Below, piece by piece: positions 27,886 through 37,607 of a stretch of 64,000 bases of DNA. Location: assembly GCA_030427085.1 (NCBI GenBank), contig JAUHXH010000001.1, positions 930,001 through 994,000 on the forward strand, in the 5' to 3' direction. Numbering within the stretch: the first letter of the stretch is position 1; every line of letters starts with the position of its first letter. The translations under genes and the position numbers were made by a program. The notes under the pieces were generated by a model. It saw only the letters and a program-made list of their open reading frames with translations, was not told where the DNA came from and made no database searches. The stretch is from Gammaproteobacteria bacterium. Its GTDB lineage: Bacteria; Pseudomonadota; Gammaproteobacteria; Pseudomonadales; Halieaceae.

Positions 27886-30066
27886 TCAGGCGGGCTTGCA
27901 AATGCGGAAGCAGCAGTGAATCCGCGTGTTGCGGGCAAAGTCGGGATCGATGGTGTCAGCACTGATGTCCTCAATAGTCGCTTCGGGCAGGCAGTCCTCG
28001 GCCAGGCGAAATCCTCGCCGATTGTTGGAGAAGTACAGCACCCCGCCCGGGGCCAGTAACTCCCAGGCTGAAGCCAGCAGGTCCGGATGATCCCTCTGCA
28101 CGTCAAAGCTGTCATCCATCCGTGCTGAATTGGAAAAAGACGGTGGGTCGAGCAGGATCAGGTCGTACTGCTCACGACAATCGCGCATCCAGGCGCGGCA
28201 ATCCGCCCGCACCACCTGGTGCCGCCCTTCGGCCAAGCCATTGTTAGCCAGATTCTTCTTCAGCCAGCCCAGGTAGGTATTCGACAGATCCACGCTGGTC
28301 GTCGCGCGCGCCTGCCCCAGAGCAGCGTGCACGGTGGCCGCGCCGGTGTAGCAAAACAGATTGAGAAAGCGCTTCCCCGCGGCCTCCCGGCCCAAGTGCA
28401 GGCGCAGTGGGCGGTGGTCGAGAAACAGGCCGGTATCGAGGTAATCCCAAAGATTGATGAGCAGTTTCGCCGGCCCCTCAGTGACCGATAGCAGTTCACC
28501 ACGGGCGGCTTCCTTGCGGTACTGGGATGCGCCGCGCTGACGCTGGCGCTGTTTGAAGGCCACCCGCTCCGGCGCCACTTCCAGGGCACCGGGAATAGCC
28601 TGGGCCACCTCGTCCAACCGCCGCGCCGCGGCGGACTCATCCACGCCAGAAGGCGCCTTGTACTCCGCCACATGCACGTGCTCGCCATAGATATCTACCG
28701 CCACGGCATACTCCGGCATGTCGGCGTCGTAGAGGCGGTAGCAGGCGATGTCATTGTCCCTGACCCAACGTGCCAGGCGACGCCGATTCTTTTTCAATCG
28801 GTTGGCGAACATGGTCGCCCCTTCCGTCAGGGGCTGGGCCTGCTGCTCCACCGAAGAGGGCGATTCCCCGGCGGGAAGCGGCGGCCGTTGCGCCGCCAGG
28901 TCAAACAACAACAGACTGGAAGCCAGGGCGCCGTTATAAAACGCGTAGCGTTTGTGGCTGCGCAAGCCAGTGGCCTTGCCCAACTCGCGATCGGCGGTGA
29001 ACACCGCCGCTTGCCAGCGGGGGAACTCGCGCTGCATTACCCGGCCCAACTCGGCATAGAGGAATACCAGGCTCTGACGTTCACCGAGGCGTTCGCCATA
29101 GGGCGGGTTGCAAATTATCAGGCCCCGTTCCAACGGCCGATGGGTCGGCTTTCGCAGTTCCGCCAATGGCTTGCAGCTAACGCGAACCTGGGCTTCCAGG
29201 CCCGCGCTGCGAATATTCTCTTCCGCGCGGCGGATGACGCGTGGGTCGGCATCGTAGCCGCGAATTTCTGGCAACTCGCGCGCACGGCCCCGCTCTGCAC
29301 GGGTTCGAGCATCGCTCAGGATCGCCTGCCACTGCTGCTCATTGTGACCGGGCCAGGCTTCAAAGCCCCAATGACGCCGTGCCAACCCTGGTGCGATATC
29401 CGCCACCATCATGGCACCTTCCAGCAAGAGCGTGGCCGAGCCACACATGGGGTCGATCAGCGCGCCGCCCGCTGCGGCCATCCCGAGCCAGTCCGCGCGC
29501 AGCAACAAGGCCGCGGCCAGGTTTTCTTTCAGGGGTGCAGCGCCAGCCTGCCGGCGGTAGCCGCGCCGGTGCAGACTCTCTCCCGCCAGGTCCAGCGCCA
29601 CAGCCACCCGACCACGCGAGAGTCGCACATTGATCCGCGTGCGGGCTTGTTTCAGATCCACTGAGGGGCGCGGCAGGCCTTGATCGCGAAAGTAATCAAC
29701 GATGGCGTCTTTGCTGCGCTGTGCGCCGAAGCGTGTATGACGGATATCCCTGCTCTGGCCGGTGAAATCCACCGCCAAAGTAGTATCGGCGGGCATCACG
29801 GTGGACCAGTTCACCGCGCGCAGGCCGGCGTAGAGCGCATCAGCTGTTTCAGCCTCGAAACTGGCCAGCGGCCGCAGGACTCTGTTGGCAAGGCGGGACC
29901 ACAGGCAGGCGCGATAGGCCAGTGCCAACGGACCGTCGAAGTACACGCCGGCGACACTCTCTTTTACCGCATCGGCACCCAGTGTACTCAGCTCAGTTGC
30001 CAGCAAGCCCTCCAGCCCCTTGGGACAGGTGGCGAACCACTCGCCTCTCATTCCTCCCTGCACCAC
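27886..30066 (-). CDS. rlmL: Bifunctional 23S rRNA methyltransferase RlmKL
   Basis: This 726-aa fusion modifies 23S rRNA at G2445 (N2-methyl, RlmL half) and G2069 (N7-methyl, RlmK half). In order: a THUMP-type RNA-binding region (about 50-160), the RlmL methyltransferase with NPPYGERLGE near 315, and the RlmK methyltransferase with the SAM loop LNLFCYTGAATVHAA near 555 and LDPPSFSNS near 640. The fusion is typical of gammaproteobacteria. The start is uncertain: GTG 30066 has GGAG 11 nt upstream, whereas the ATG at 30051 (MRGEWFATCPKGLE) fits homologues better but has GGAGG too close. Divergent from rmf. Confidence 0.93.
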   Translation of the reverse strand: MVQGGMRGEWFATCPKGLEGLLATELSTLGADAVKESVAGVYFDGPLALAYRACLWSRLANRVLRPLASFEAETADALYAGLRAVNWSTVMPADTTLAVDFTGQSRDIRHTRFGAQRSKDAIVDYFRDQGLPRPSVDLKQARTRINVRLSRGRVAVALDLAGESLHRRGYRRQAGAAPLKENLAAALLLRADWLGMAAAGGALIDPMCGSATLLLEGAMMVADIAPGLARRHWGFEAWPGHNEQQWQAILSDARTRAERGRARELPEIRGYDADPRVIRRAEENIRSAGLEAQVRVSCKPLAELRKPTHRPLERGLIICNPPYGERLGERQSLVFLYAELGRVMQREFPRWQAAVFTADRELGKATGLRSHKRYAFYNGALASSLLLFDLAAQRPPLPAGESPSSVEQQAQPLTEGATMFANRLKKNRRRLARWVRDNDIACYRLYDADMPEYAVAVDIYGEHVHVAEYKAPSGVDESAAARRLDEVAQAIPGALEVAPERVAFKQRQRQRGASQYRKEAARGELLSVTEGPAKLLINLWDYLDTGLFLDHRPLRLHLGREAAGKRFLNLFCYTGAATVHAALGQARATTSVDLSNTYLGWLKKNLANNGLAEGRHQVVRADCRAWMRDCREQYDLILLDPPSFSNSARMDDSFDVQRDHPDLLASAWELLAPGGVLYFSNNRRGFRLAEDCLPEATIEDISADTIDPDFARNTRIHCCFRICKPA

Positions 30067-30387
30067 GTTGTCAAATGCTCCAGGGATGCTTGTTGTCGGC
30101 GTGTTCAGTCATAAAATTGCAATATCCTGATAAGCAGCGGCAGGCTTATAACGAATTGGTTGTTCACATGGCCAGACGAGTCTGTTCTTATGAACATGAC
30201 CCGGGCGTCTTCTGGCACGGCAGTTCTGTTCGGCGCGCAAACTTGTCACACGGCCACTCGTGTCGTCCTGACGAGCAGCGAGCATCACAGCGACTGAACA
30301 GGCGCATCCTATACCAATCTTGCGCTGACACAAATGTGCCAGTTTCCGGGCCCTTCTCTCTCCAGCTGACAACAGGAGCCGGCTTTC
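30067..30387. promoter_or_regulatory. Divergent rlmKL / rmf control region
   Basis: These 321 bp contain no convincing gene. Towards rmf, TTGTTG followed 16 nt later by TAAAAT (about 30087-30114) is a possible promoter, but it is weak. A dyad CTGTTCTTATGAACAT at 30182-30197 resembles a LexA box (CTGT-N8-ACAG) with one mismatch. Both are suggestions only. The rmf Shine-Dalgarno AGGAG lies near 30375. Confidence 0.45.
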
Positions 30388-30588
30388 ATGAAAAGACAGA
30401 AACGGGATATGAACTCCAGAGCATTTGATCGTGGTTACCAGGCCGGCGTGACCGGCCGCAGTAGCGAAAGCTGCCCGCACGAGGCCGACAACGCCCGACA
30501 GTTCTGGATGTCGGGTTGGCGCGAGGGCCGCAGCGATCAATGGGATGGGTTCACCGGCACTTCGGGGGTGCATAAACTCCGCCCCTGA
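30388..30588 (+). CDS. rmf: Ribosome modulation factor
   Basis: The 66-aa protein starts MKRQKRD and contains RGYQAGVTGRS and WREGR, closely matching E. coli RMF (55 aa) along most of its length, with a short C-terminal extension ending HKLRP. RMF binds the 30S subunit near the anti-Shine-Dalgarno region and dimerises ribosomes into inactive 100S particles in stationary phase. AGGAG lies upstream of the ATG with suitable spacing. It is followed by a terminator shared with gdhB. Confidence 0.95.
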   Translation: MKRQKRDMNSRAFDRGYQAGVTGRSSESCPHEADNARQFWMSGWREGRSDQWDGFTGTSGVHKLRP

Positions 30589-30598
30589 CCCGTCTCTC

Positions 30599-30621
30599 AA
30601 GCCCGCCCTCGCGGCGGGCTT
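30599..30621. terminator. Bidirectional terminator between rmf and gdhB
   Basis: AAGCCCGCC and GGCGGGCTT form a perfect 9-bp stem with a 5-nt loop, followed on the plus strand by a short T run, 10 bases after the rmf stop. The stem touches the gdhB TAA on the other strand, so it can serve both converging genes. Confidence 0.85.
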
Positions 30622-33600
30622 TAACCGTGAACTGGCGCCTCGTGCAAACTGCTCTGGGCGAGGTCCAACAACTCCCTGTTGGCCACCGCAAACATAGAAA
30701 AGTCCGGAATATGCGTAGAGTGTAGCTCCGTCAGCATCTCCCGCCAGCGATTGACCAGCGCCTGCTGGTGTTCCTCCCAACGTTCCAGACAAGCCATCAT
30801 GTCACCGGTGTCGCACATGTGCCGTATTGCACCGATTGCCAGTGCCCGCTGTTGCCATTCCAGGTCTTCCAGGTAGGTGTCGCGCGCCAGGCCCTGCCAT
30901 TCGTTGTCCACTTTGGCGCGATTGATCTGCAGGGCAAACCAGTCCAGTTCCAGACGCTGACCGAGCAGGAAATACAGCTGCGCAACATCCGCAATTTTGG
31001 CATCGACTTCGCGGCTGGCCTGAATAATGCCAAGCACGATGTAAAAGCGGCCAGCGCCGGCAACTTGTTGCGCCAGTTCCTCGGGCACGCCGGCCTCAGT
31101 GTATTTTTTGAGCTCCGCCACGTATCCGGCGGCCTGCCCACCTTTGAGCAGGTCCGGCATTTGGGCGCGCAGCCCCTCAACTCCTTCGCGGAACTCTTTC
31201 ACCAGCCGACTGGGTTTTAACTCGTGTCGGCGATTGCGCAACAACCAACGACTGGCGCGCCGCACCAGTCGCACCAGATCGATCATCATTTCCAACTGGA
31301 CGGCGCTTTCGACCTGGTGATCCAGCCCCTCAATTGCTTCCCACAGGCGGGGCACGTCGAATATCTCCGTGACCGCGATGTAGGCGCGAGCGGAATCCGC
31401 GTAAGTCGCCCCCGTGGCTTTTTGCAGGCGCAAAATAAAATTAAGGCCCATACGATTGACGATGTCGTTCCCGATCTGGGTCGCCATGATTTCACGACGC
31501 AGACGGTGTGCCTGCACTTCGTCGGGATAGCGTTCTACCAACTGCGCCGGGAAGGCCGTGGTGACAGCGCGGGCAAACAGAGGATCACCGTCCAGATCCG
31601 ATTCGCTCAGCGCCTCCTTCAGAATGGCTTTGCTGTAGGACACCAGAATGCTCAGCTCCGGCCGGGTCAGACCCTTACCCTGTGCCCGACGTTCGGCCAG
31701 ATCCTCGTCAGAGGGCAGGAATTCCAGAGCGCGATCCAGACTGCCACGGGATTCCAGCTTTTCGATGAAACGTCGATATTCGCCGCTGCGCTCGATGGCC
31801 TGGTGCTCTACCAGACTGATCGCTTGCGCCTGACGATAATTGTTGTGCAATACCAATTCAGCGACAGACTCGGTCATCTCTTCCAGCATCTGGTTGCGAT
31901 GCTTCTCGGTCAGATCCCCCCGGTCGACCACCGTATTCAGCAGAATCTTGATATTCACCTCATGGTCGGAGCAATCGACCCCGCCCACATTGTCGATAAA
32001 GTCGGTGTTGGAATGACCACCGTGCAGCCCATACTCCACCCGGGCCAACTGGGTCAGCCCGAGGTTGCCCCCCTCACCTACCACCCGGCACTGCAGTTGG
32101 TTGGCGTCTACGCGCAGACCGTCGTTGGCCTTATCGCCAACATCGGTGTGGCTCTCCAGGCTGGATTTCACATAAGTACCAATGCCGCCGTTCCACAACA
32201 GATCCACCTTGGCGCGCAACAGGTGGTTAATCAGTTCATTGGGTGTTAACTGATCGGCACGAATGCCAAAACGCTTCTTCATTTCGCGGGAGATCGGAAT
32301 GGCTTTGGCACTGCGATCAAACACACCACCACCGGCGGAAATCAACGACTTGTCGTAATCATTCCAACCGGAACGGGGCAAATCAAACAAACGCTGGCGC
32401 TCTTTAAAGCTGGCTGCTGCTTCCGGTTCCGGATCAACGAAGATATGCAGGTGGTTAAACGCCGCCAGCAGGCGAATATGCTCCGACAGCAACATGCCGT
32501 TACCAAACACGTCGCCCGACATATCGCCAATCCCCACAACGGAGAAGTCGGTTTCCTGAATGTTAACGCCAAGCTCCCGGAAGTGTCGTTGCACTGACAC
32601 CCAGGCACCGCGCGCTGTGATACCCATTTTCTTGTGGTCGTAGCCGACACTGCCGCCCGAGGCAAACGCGTCGCCCAACCAGAAACCGTATTCAGCCGAC
32701 AGTGCGTTGGCGATGTCGGAGAAGGTGGCGGTGCCCTTGTCTGCCGCGACCACCAGATAGGGATCCGGTTCGTCCTTGGCCACCACCTGGGCCGGTCCGA
32801 TAATGCCGTCGTCGGTGCGGTTGTCGGTGATATCCAGCAGGCCGCGAATAAACAGTCGGTAGCAGGCGATGCCTTCGGCCTGGATGTCATCCCGGGACAT
32901 ATCCGGCTGCATCTGTTTGGCGACGAATCCGCCCTTGGCGCCCACCGGCACAATCACGGCATTTTTTACCTGCTGGGCCTTCACCAGACCCAGCACTTCG
33001 GTACGGAAGTCCTCGAGACGATCCGACCAGCGCAATCCGCCGCGCGCCACTTTGCCGCCGCGCAGGTGTACGCCTTCCACACGCGGGGAGTACACGAAAA
33101 TCTCGAACAGGGGCACTGGCAGTGGCACTTCCGGAATCTGGCGCGGCTGCAGTTTGAAGGAAAAATAGGGCTTGAGGTCGCCACCCTTGTCCTGCTGGAA
33201 AAAGTTGGTGCGTACTGTGGCTTTGATCGCGGCCACATACTGCCGGATGATTCGATCCTGACCGAGGTTGGGTACCTGCTCAAGCGAGTCCAGGATACGC
33301 TGTTCAACGGCTTGCTCGCGCTGCTCCCGCCAGTCATCGTCACCGTCGAATACGGGTGAAAAGCGGGTCAGGAACAACTCCACCACCGACGAGGCAATGG
33401 CCAGGTGATCCGCCATGGTTTCGGCAATGTACTCAACACTGTAGGGAAATTGCAGCTGGCGTAGATAGCGAGCGTAGGCTCGTAGCAGAGCGATCTCGCG
33501 CCAGCTCAGGCGCGTGCCGATCAGCAGGCGATTGAAGGAATCGCTTTCCGCTTCGCCGAACCAGATCCGGCTGAAGGCATCAATAAACTCATCCCGCACT

Positions 33601-35492
33601 TCCTCCAGCACAATGTCGTGAGACAGGCTGTAGATCAGGCTGAATTCCTGAATCCAGAAGCGTTTGCCGTCACTGGCGCGCACACCGTAGGGCCGCTCTG
33701 AGACCACGCGCAAACCCAGGTTTTCCAGAATGGGTAGCACGTCCGACAGGGGCAGCGATTTGTCCTGGCTGAACAGGCGCAGGCGCAGCATCTCGTCGCC
33801 TTCTTCGAGCAAACGATAGAAGCTGATCGCCAGTTCTTTACCCTGTTCCAACTGGGCGATTTTCTTCAGGTCGAGTACGGCGATACGCGGATCAAAATCA
33901 TCGCGATAACCAGCGGGGAAGCCGCTGCCCAGTCGCTGGGACACCGCGAGACCCTGCTCCTCACCAAACTCTTCGGTGAGCCGCTCACGCAGCCGGTCTT
34001 CCCAGGACAGTGTGGCCTGTACAATCTGTTCTTCGAGTTCCTTCACGTCGTACTCCACAGGGGCGGAAGGGTCCACCCTGAACACAAAATGGCAGCGCAC
34101 CAGCACCGACTCGGTGAACTGGGTGGTAAATTCCAGTTCTTCGGCCCCGAAGGCCTTGCCCAATATCTCCTGCAGTTCAATTCTCAACTCAGTATTGAAG
34201 CGGTCCCTCGGCGCGTAGACCAGGCAGGTAAAAAATTTGCCGTGGACATCGCGTCGCACGAACAACTTCACCAGCCGCCGTTCCTGAATCTGGTTGATCG
34301 CCTCGGCCGTCTGATGAAGTTCCAGCGTGCTGGACTGGAATAGTTCGTCGCGCGGGAATAGCTCCAGCACGCGCAACAGCTCCCGGCCGCCGTGACTGTG
34401 GCTATCGAGGCCACTCATCTTCATCACTGCTTCTACTTTGCGGCGCAGGATGGGGATCTCCGAGGGACTCATCGTGTAAACGCTGGACGTATAAAGGCCA
34501 AGGAAGCGATGCTGACCGGTGACGCGCCCCTCGTCGTCATACTCCTTGACCTCGATGTAGTCGGGGTAGGCCAGACGATGCACGCGTGAACGGATACGGG
34601 ATTTGGAGAAGCTGAGCTGCTTGCCCATCAATTCTTCACGGCTGAGGTTGCGCAGGTCGTTCTCCAGGTCCCGTACACCGCTGCTGGGCCGCTTCCGCAG
34701 CAGACCGAGGCGATGTTTGGGGTCCGCACTGACTTCCACTTCCGCGCCTGCGACACTGACACGCAAATACTCGTAGCCAAGGAAGGTGATATGGAAGCGC
34801 TCCAGCCACATCAGGAAGTCGTTCGCTTCCTGGCGCAGATCGGTGTCGATCGCCTCGGCCTCGGCCACTACCGTCATGCAGTGCTGCAGGCGGCTGCGCA
34901 TGGCATCGAAATCGCCCACCACCAGGGCAACTTCCGCCATTACTTCCGACAGTACATCCCTGAGTTCCTGCAGCTCCTCACCTTCAGTCTCCCGATTGAT
35001 CTCGAAGTAGAGCAGACTCTCTCGCGAGACCCCCTCCCCTGCCCCATCAGCAAAGCCGCGCAAATCGCCATCGGCATTGCGCCGCACCGGCAGGTTGCAA
35101 CTGGTGAGACTGTGGATCGTAATGCCGCGCCGGTTCAGCTCGCCACGGACCGATGCCGTACAGAACGGCATATCCGGGCAGAGAATGGCGACAATAGTGT
35201 GGCGATTCTCCCAGCCATGGGATTCCATGTCCGGGTTGAACAGGCGCACTTTGGCGGTGCCCGGGGTCCAGTGCTCCATGAAACGGAGCAAGCCATATAC
35301 GCAGCCGTAAAGATTGTCGGCAGAACGGCCACGCAGGTCTTCCGCGGCATAACTCGCGTAGAACCTGCGGGCCAGGTACTCAAGCGCCTCCCGGTGCTGT
35401 GCGTCACTGCGAGTGGAGATCAGCTCGCCCACGCTCACCAGCAGACTTTCCTTCAGGGATTCGAAAGCCATAATTCCAGTATAGTTTTTCAT
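30621..35492 (-). CDS. gdhB: NAD-dependent glutamate dehydrogenase, large (180 kDa) type
   Basis: This 1623-aa enzyme oxidatively deaminates glutamate to 2-oxoglutarate. It has the long N-terminal ACT-like regulatory part, the catalytic region with GGKVARGGLRWSDR and IVPVGAKGGFV near 810-860, and the C-terminal helical domain of the family. Enzymes of this class are often controlled allosterically by arginine or aspartate. Two starts are possible: ATG 35492 (MKNYTGIMAF) and ATG 35471 (MAFESLKESLL). The second matches homologues better, and neither has a strong Shine-Dalgarno. It is monocistronic and converges on rmf. Confidence 0.95.
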   Translation of the reverse strand: MKNYTGIMAFESLKESLLVSVGELISTRSDAQHREALEYLARRFYASYAAEDLRGRSADNLYGCVYGLLRFMEHWTPGTAKVRLFNPDMESHGWENRHTIVAILCPDMPFCTASVRGELNRRGITIHSLTSCNLPVRRNADGDLRGFADGAGEGVSRESLLYFEINRETEGEELQELRDVLSEVMAEVALVVGDFDAMRSRLQHCMTVVAEAEAIDTDLRQEANDFLMWLERFHITFLGYEYLRVSVAGAEVEVSADPKHRLGLLRKRPSSGVRDLENDLRNLSREELMGKQLSFSKSRIRSRVHRLAYPDYIEVKEYDDEGRVTGQHRFLGLYTSSVYTMSPSEIPILRRKVEAVMKMSGLDSHSHGGRELLRVLELFPRDELFQSSTLELHQTAEAINQIQERRLVKLFVRRDVHGKFFTCLVYAPRDRFNTELRIELQEILGKAFGAEELEFTTQFTESVLVRCHFVFRVDPSAPVEYDVKELEEQIVQATLSWEDRLRERLTEEFGEEQGLAVSQRLGSGFPAGYRDDFDPRIAVLDLKKIAQLEQGKELAISFYRLLEEGDEMLRLRLFSQDKSLPLSDVLPILENLGLRVVSERPYGVRASDGKRFWIQEFSLIYSLSHDIVLEEVRDEFIDAFSRIWFGEAESDSFNRLLIGTRLSWREIALLRAYARYLRQLQFPYSVEYIAETMADHLAIASSVVELFLTRFSPVFDGDDDWREQREQAVEQRILDSLEQVPNLGQDRIIRQYVAAIKATVRTNFFQQDKGGDLKPYFSFKLQPRQIPEVPLPVPLFEIFVYSPRVEGVHLRGGKVARGGLRWSDRLEDFRTEVLGLVKAQQVKNAVIVPVGAKGGFVAKQMQPDMSRDDIQAEGIACYRLFIRGLLDITDNRTDDGIIGPAQVVAKDEPDPYLVVAADKGTATFSDIANALSAEYGFWLGDAFASGGSVGYDHKKMGITARGAWVSVQRHFRELGVNIQETDFSVVGIGDMSGDVFGNGMLLSEHIRLLAAFNHLHIFVDPEPEAAASFKERQRLFDLPRSGWNDYDKSLISAGGGVFDRSAKAIPISREMKKRFGIRADQLTPNELINHLLRAKVDLLWNGGIGTYVKSSLESHTDVGDKANDGLRVDANQLQCRVVGEGGNLGLTQLARVEYGLHGGHSNTDFIDNVGGVDCSDHEVNIKILLNTVVDRGDLTEKHRNQMLEEMTESVAELVLHNNYRQAQAISLVEHQAIERSGEYRRFIEKLESRGSLDRALEFLPSDEDLAERRAQGKGLTRPELSILVSYSKAILKEALSESDLDGDPLFARAVTTAFPAQLVERYPDEVQAHRLRREIMATQIGNDIVNRMGLNFILRLQKATGATYADSARAYIAVTEIFDVPRLWEAIEGLDHQVESAVQLEMMIDLVRLVRRASRWLLRNRRHELKPSRLVKEFREGVEGLRAQMPDLLKGGQAAGYVAELKKYTEAGVPEELAQQVAGAGRFYIVLGIIQASREVDAKIADVAQLYFLLGQRLELDWFALQINRAKVDNEWQGLARDTYLEDLEWQQRALAIGAIRHMCDTGDMMACLERWEEHQQALVNRWREMLTELHSTHIPDFSMFAVANRELLDLAQSSLHEAPVHG

Positions 35493-35701
35493 TTTTCTGG
35501 TGCGGGTTTGCGGGCCCGCTGTGTTGGGTGAAGTCTAGCGTAAGCGGCGTGTCTTTGTCGGCGTCTGGGACAAGACTACTTTGGGAACTTTTCCGGGTTT
35601 CACCCGCTCCAAGGCTCGCCCGTTCGTGGAACGCAACGGGCGCATTGGCTAGAATGCCCAGCACCCGGCCGTAAGGCCGTCCTGAATTTATCGGAGTAAC
35701 A
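35493..35701. promoter_or_regulatory. Divergent gdhB / moxR-bat control region
   Basis: This 209-bp spacer has no gene. It includes a perfect GCGGGCCCGC palindrome at 35510-35519 close to the gdhB start and a clear Shine-Dalgarno (GGAG) five bases before the moxR GTG. No promoter hexamers are convincing. Confidence 0.4.
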
Positions 35702-36658
35702 GTGGCTAGCGCGGATATCAGAACACTTGAGCATTGGCTGGACCAACAGATCGTCGGCCAGCAGCACCTCGTGGAACGCCTCATTATCGCCCTGCTGGCG
35801 GATGGGCACTTGCTGGTGGAAGGCGCACCCGGACTGGCCAAAACCCGCGCCATCAAATCCCTGGCGGACGGCCTGGAAGGCAGCTTCCATCGCATTCAGT
35901 TCACCCCCGACCTGCTGCCCGGCGACGTAACCGGTACGGAGATCTACCGCCCCCAGCAGGGGAGTTTTGAATTCCAACCGGGTCCGATCTTCCACAACCT
36001 GGTGCTGGCCGACGAGGTCAACCGCGCACCGGCCAAGGTGCAATCGGCCCTGCTGGAGGCCATGGCTGAACGTCAGGTCAGCGTGGGCGCCGAAACCCGA
36101 ACTCTGCCCCCGCTGTTCCTGGTGATGGCAACCCAGAACCCGATCGAGCAGGAAGGCACCTATCCGCTGCCGGAAGCCCAACTCGATCGCTTCCTGCTTC
36201 ACGTCAAGGTGGACTACCCCAACGCCGCCGCCGAGCGTGCCATCCTGCGCCTCACGCGCGACGAGGCCGGGATGAACGACAGCACCCCACCGGCACAATT
36301 GAGCCAGGACGCAGTGTTCACAGCACGCAAAGAAGTGCTGGGACTGCACATGGCGGACGCGGTGGAGGAATACATCGTGCAACTCATCATGGCCACACGC
36401 CAGCCCGCCAACTACTCGGAGCAACTGGCCCACTGGCTGGACTATGGCGGCAGCCCACGCGCCACCATCGCGCTGGACCGTTGTGCACGCGCACACGCCT
36501 GGTTGCGCGGTCAGGATTTCGTCGGCCCCGACAATGTACAGGCAGTGGTGGCCGATGTGTTGCGCCATCGCCTCTTACTCAGCTTCGAGGCTGAGGCCAA
36601 CGGCATCACCCCCGACACGGTCATCGACGAGTTACTGCGCCTGGTGCCTGTTGCCTGA
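35702..36658 (+). CDS. MoxR-family AAA+ ATPase (copy 2, Bat operon)
   Basis: The 318-aa ATPase has Walker A GAPGLAKT (41-48), Walker B LVLADEVNRAP near 105 and the ATQNP segment near 142. It is the first gene of a MoxR-DUF58-DUF4381-BatA-BatB/C-BatD operon. Such MoxR proteins are thought to drive folding or metal insertion in client complexes through the VWA partners. It starts at GTG 35702 with GGAG five bases upstream. It differs clearly from the MoxR at 5688. Confidence 0.93.
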   Translation: MASADIRTLEHWLDQQIVGQQHLVERLIIALLADGHLLVEGAPGLAKTRAIKSLADGLEGSFHRIQFTPDLLPGDVTGTEIYRPQQGSFEFQPGPIFHNLVLADEVNRAPAKVQSALLEAMAERQVSVGAETRTLPPLFLVMATQNPIEQEGTYPLPEAQLDRFLLHVKVDYPNAAAERAILRLTRDEAGMNDSTPPAQLSQDAVFTARKEVLGLHMADAVEEYIVQLIMATRQPANYSEQLAHWLDYGGSPRATIALDRCARAHAWLRGQDFVGPDNVQAVVADVLRHRLLLSFEAEANGITPDTVIDELLRLVPVA

Positions 36659-36665
36659 CCGCCTC

Positions 36666-37607
36666 ATGCAGTCCCTGCCCACCCAACAACCCGCCAGTGG
36701 CGCCTACACCGACCTGAATCAACTGATCGGCTTGCGCTACGCCGCTCGCAACCTGCAGATCAGCAAGCGAAAGCGAGCGCTGTCGGTGCTGGCCGGACCG
36801 AACAAAAGTAACTTCCGCGGGCGGGGGATCGAGTTCGAGGAGGTGCGGTTTTATCAGCCGGGCGATGACATTCGCACCATCGACTGGCGGGTTACCGCGC
36901 GCTCCGGTAGCGCCCATACCAAGTTATTCCGGGAAGAACGCGAACGCCCGGTGCTGCTCGCCGTCGATCAGCGCAGCTCCATGTTTTTTGGTTCCCGGCA
37001 CTGTTTCAAATCCGTACTGGCAGCACATCTGGCCAGCCTGCTGTGCTGGAGCGCTCTGCACAATGGCGATCGTGTGGGGGGCCTGGTGTTCAACGGCAGT
37101 ACCCATCGCGAAGTGCGTCCGCGGCGCAGCCGTAACACAGTGCTGTCGCTGCTATCGGAAATTCACGCCTACAACGGGCAATTGCCCGGGGCCGAAGCCG
37201 CTTCCCCGGACAGCTTTGCCGATATGCTGGCCAACTTGCGCCGTATCGTACGCCCCGGCAGTACCCTGTTTCTGGTGAGTGATTTCATCGGCAGTGATCA
37301 CTCCCGCGCCGTTGAGCAACTCAATCGACTGGCCCAGCACTGCGAGATCACTGCGCTGTGCTGCAGCGACCCGCTGGAACATCAGCTGCCAGAAGGCGGC
37401 GATTACACCGTGACTGATGGCCAGCAACGCGCCCATCTGGAGACCGGTAACCGCCGCCTGCGGGAACAGTTCCGACAGCAAGCCAGCGAACGACAACACG
37501 GGCTGAATCAACAGATGCGCCGCCTGGGTATCCCACTGATACCAGCACGCACGGACACGCCGCCCCTGTCAGTGCTGCAGAACTACTACGGAACGCAGCG
37601 ACGATGA
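36666..37607 (+). CDS. DUF58 domain protein (Bat operon)
   Basis: This 313-aa protein lacks transmembrane segments, unlike the DUF58 protein at 4692, and carries the strong signature FRGRGIEFEEVRFYQPGDD and TIDWRVTAR near 60-85. A degenerate VWA-like domain follows. ATG 36666 lies 7 bases after the moxR stop, but a TTG overlapping that stop is another possible start; neither has a clear Shine-Dalgarno. Its end overlaps the next gene as ATGA. Confidence 0.87.
   Translation: MQSLPTQQPASGAYTDLNQLIGLRYAARNLQISKRKRALSVLAGPNKSNFRGRGIEFEEVRFYQPGDDIRTIDWRVTARSGSAHTKLFREERERPVLLAVDQRSSMFFGSRHCFKSVLAAHLASLLCWSALHNGDRVGGLVFNGSTHREVRPRRSRNTVLSLLSEIHAYNGQLPGAEAASPDSFADMLANLRRIVRPGSTLFLVSDFIGSDHSRAVEQLNRLAQHCEITALCCSDPLEHQLPEGGDYTVTDGQQRAHLETGNRRLREQFRQQASERQHGLNQQMRRLGIPLIPARTDTPPLSVLQNYYGTQRR

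Noticed and set aside
28672-29664. 330-aa plus-strand ORF opposite rlmKL
   Set aside because: It lies wholly antisense to rlmKL, whose methyltransferase motifs are clear; it has no domain signal or proper ribosome-binding site.
31224-32249. 341-aa plus-strand ORF inside gdhB
   Set aside because: Antisense to the catalytic part of a conserved enzyme, with no recognisable domain.
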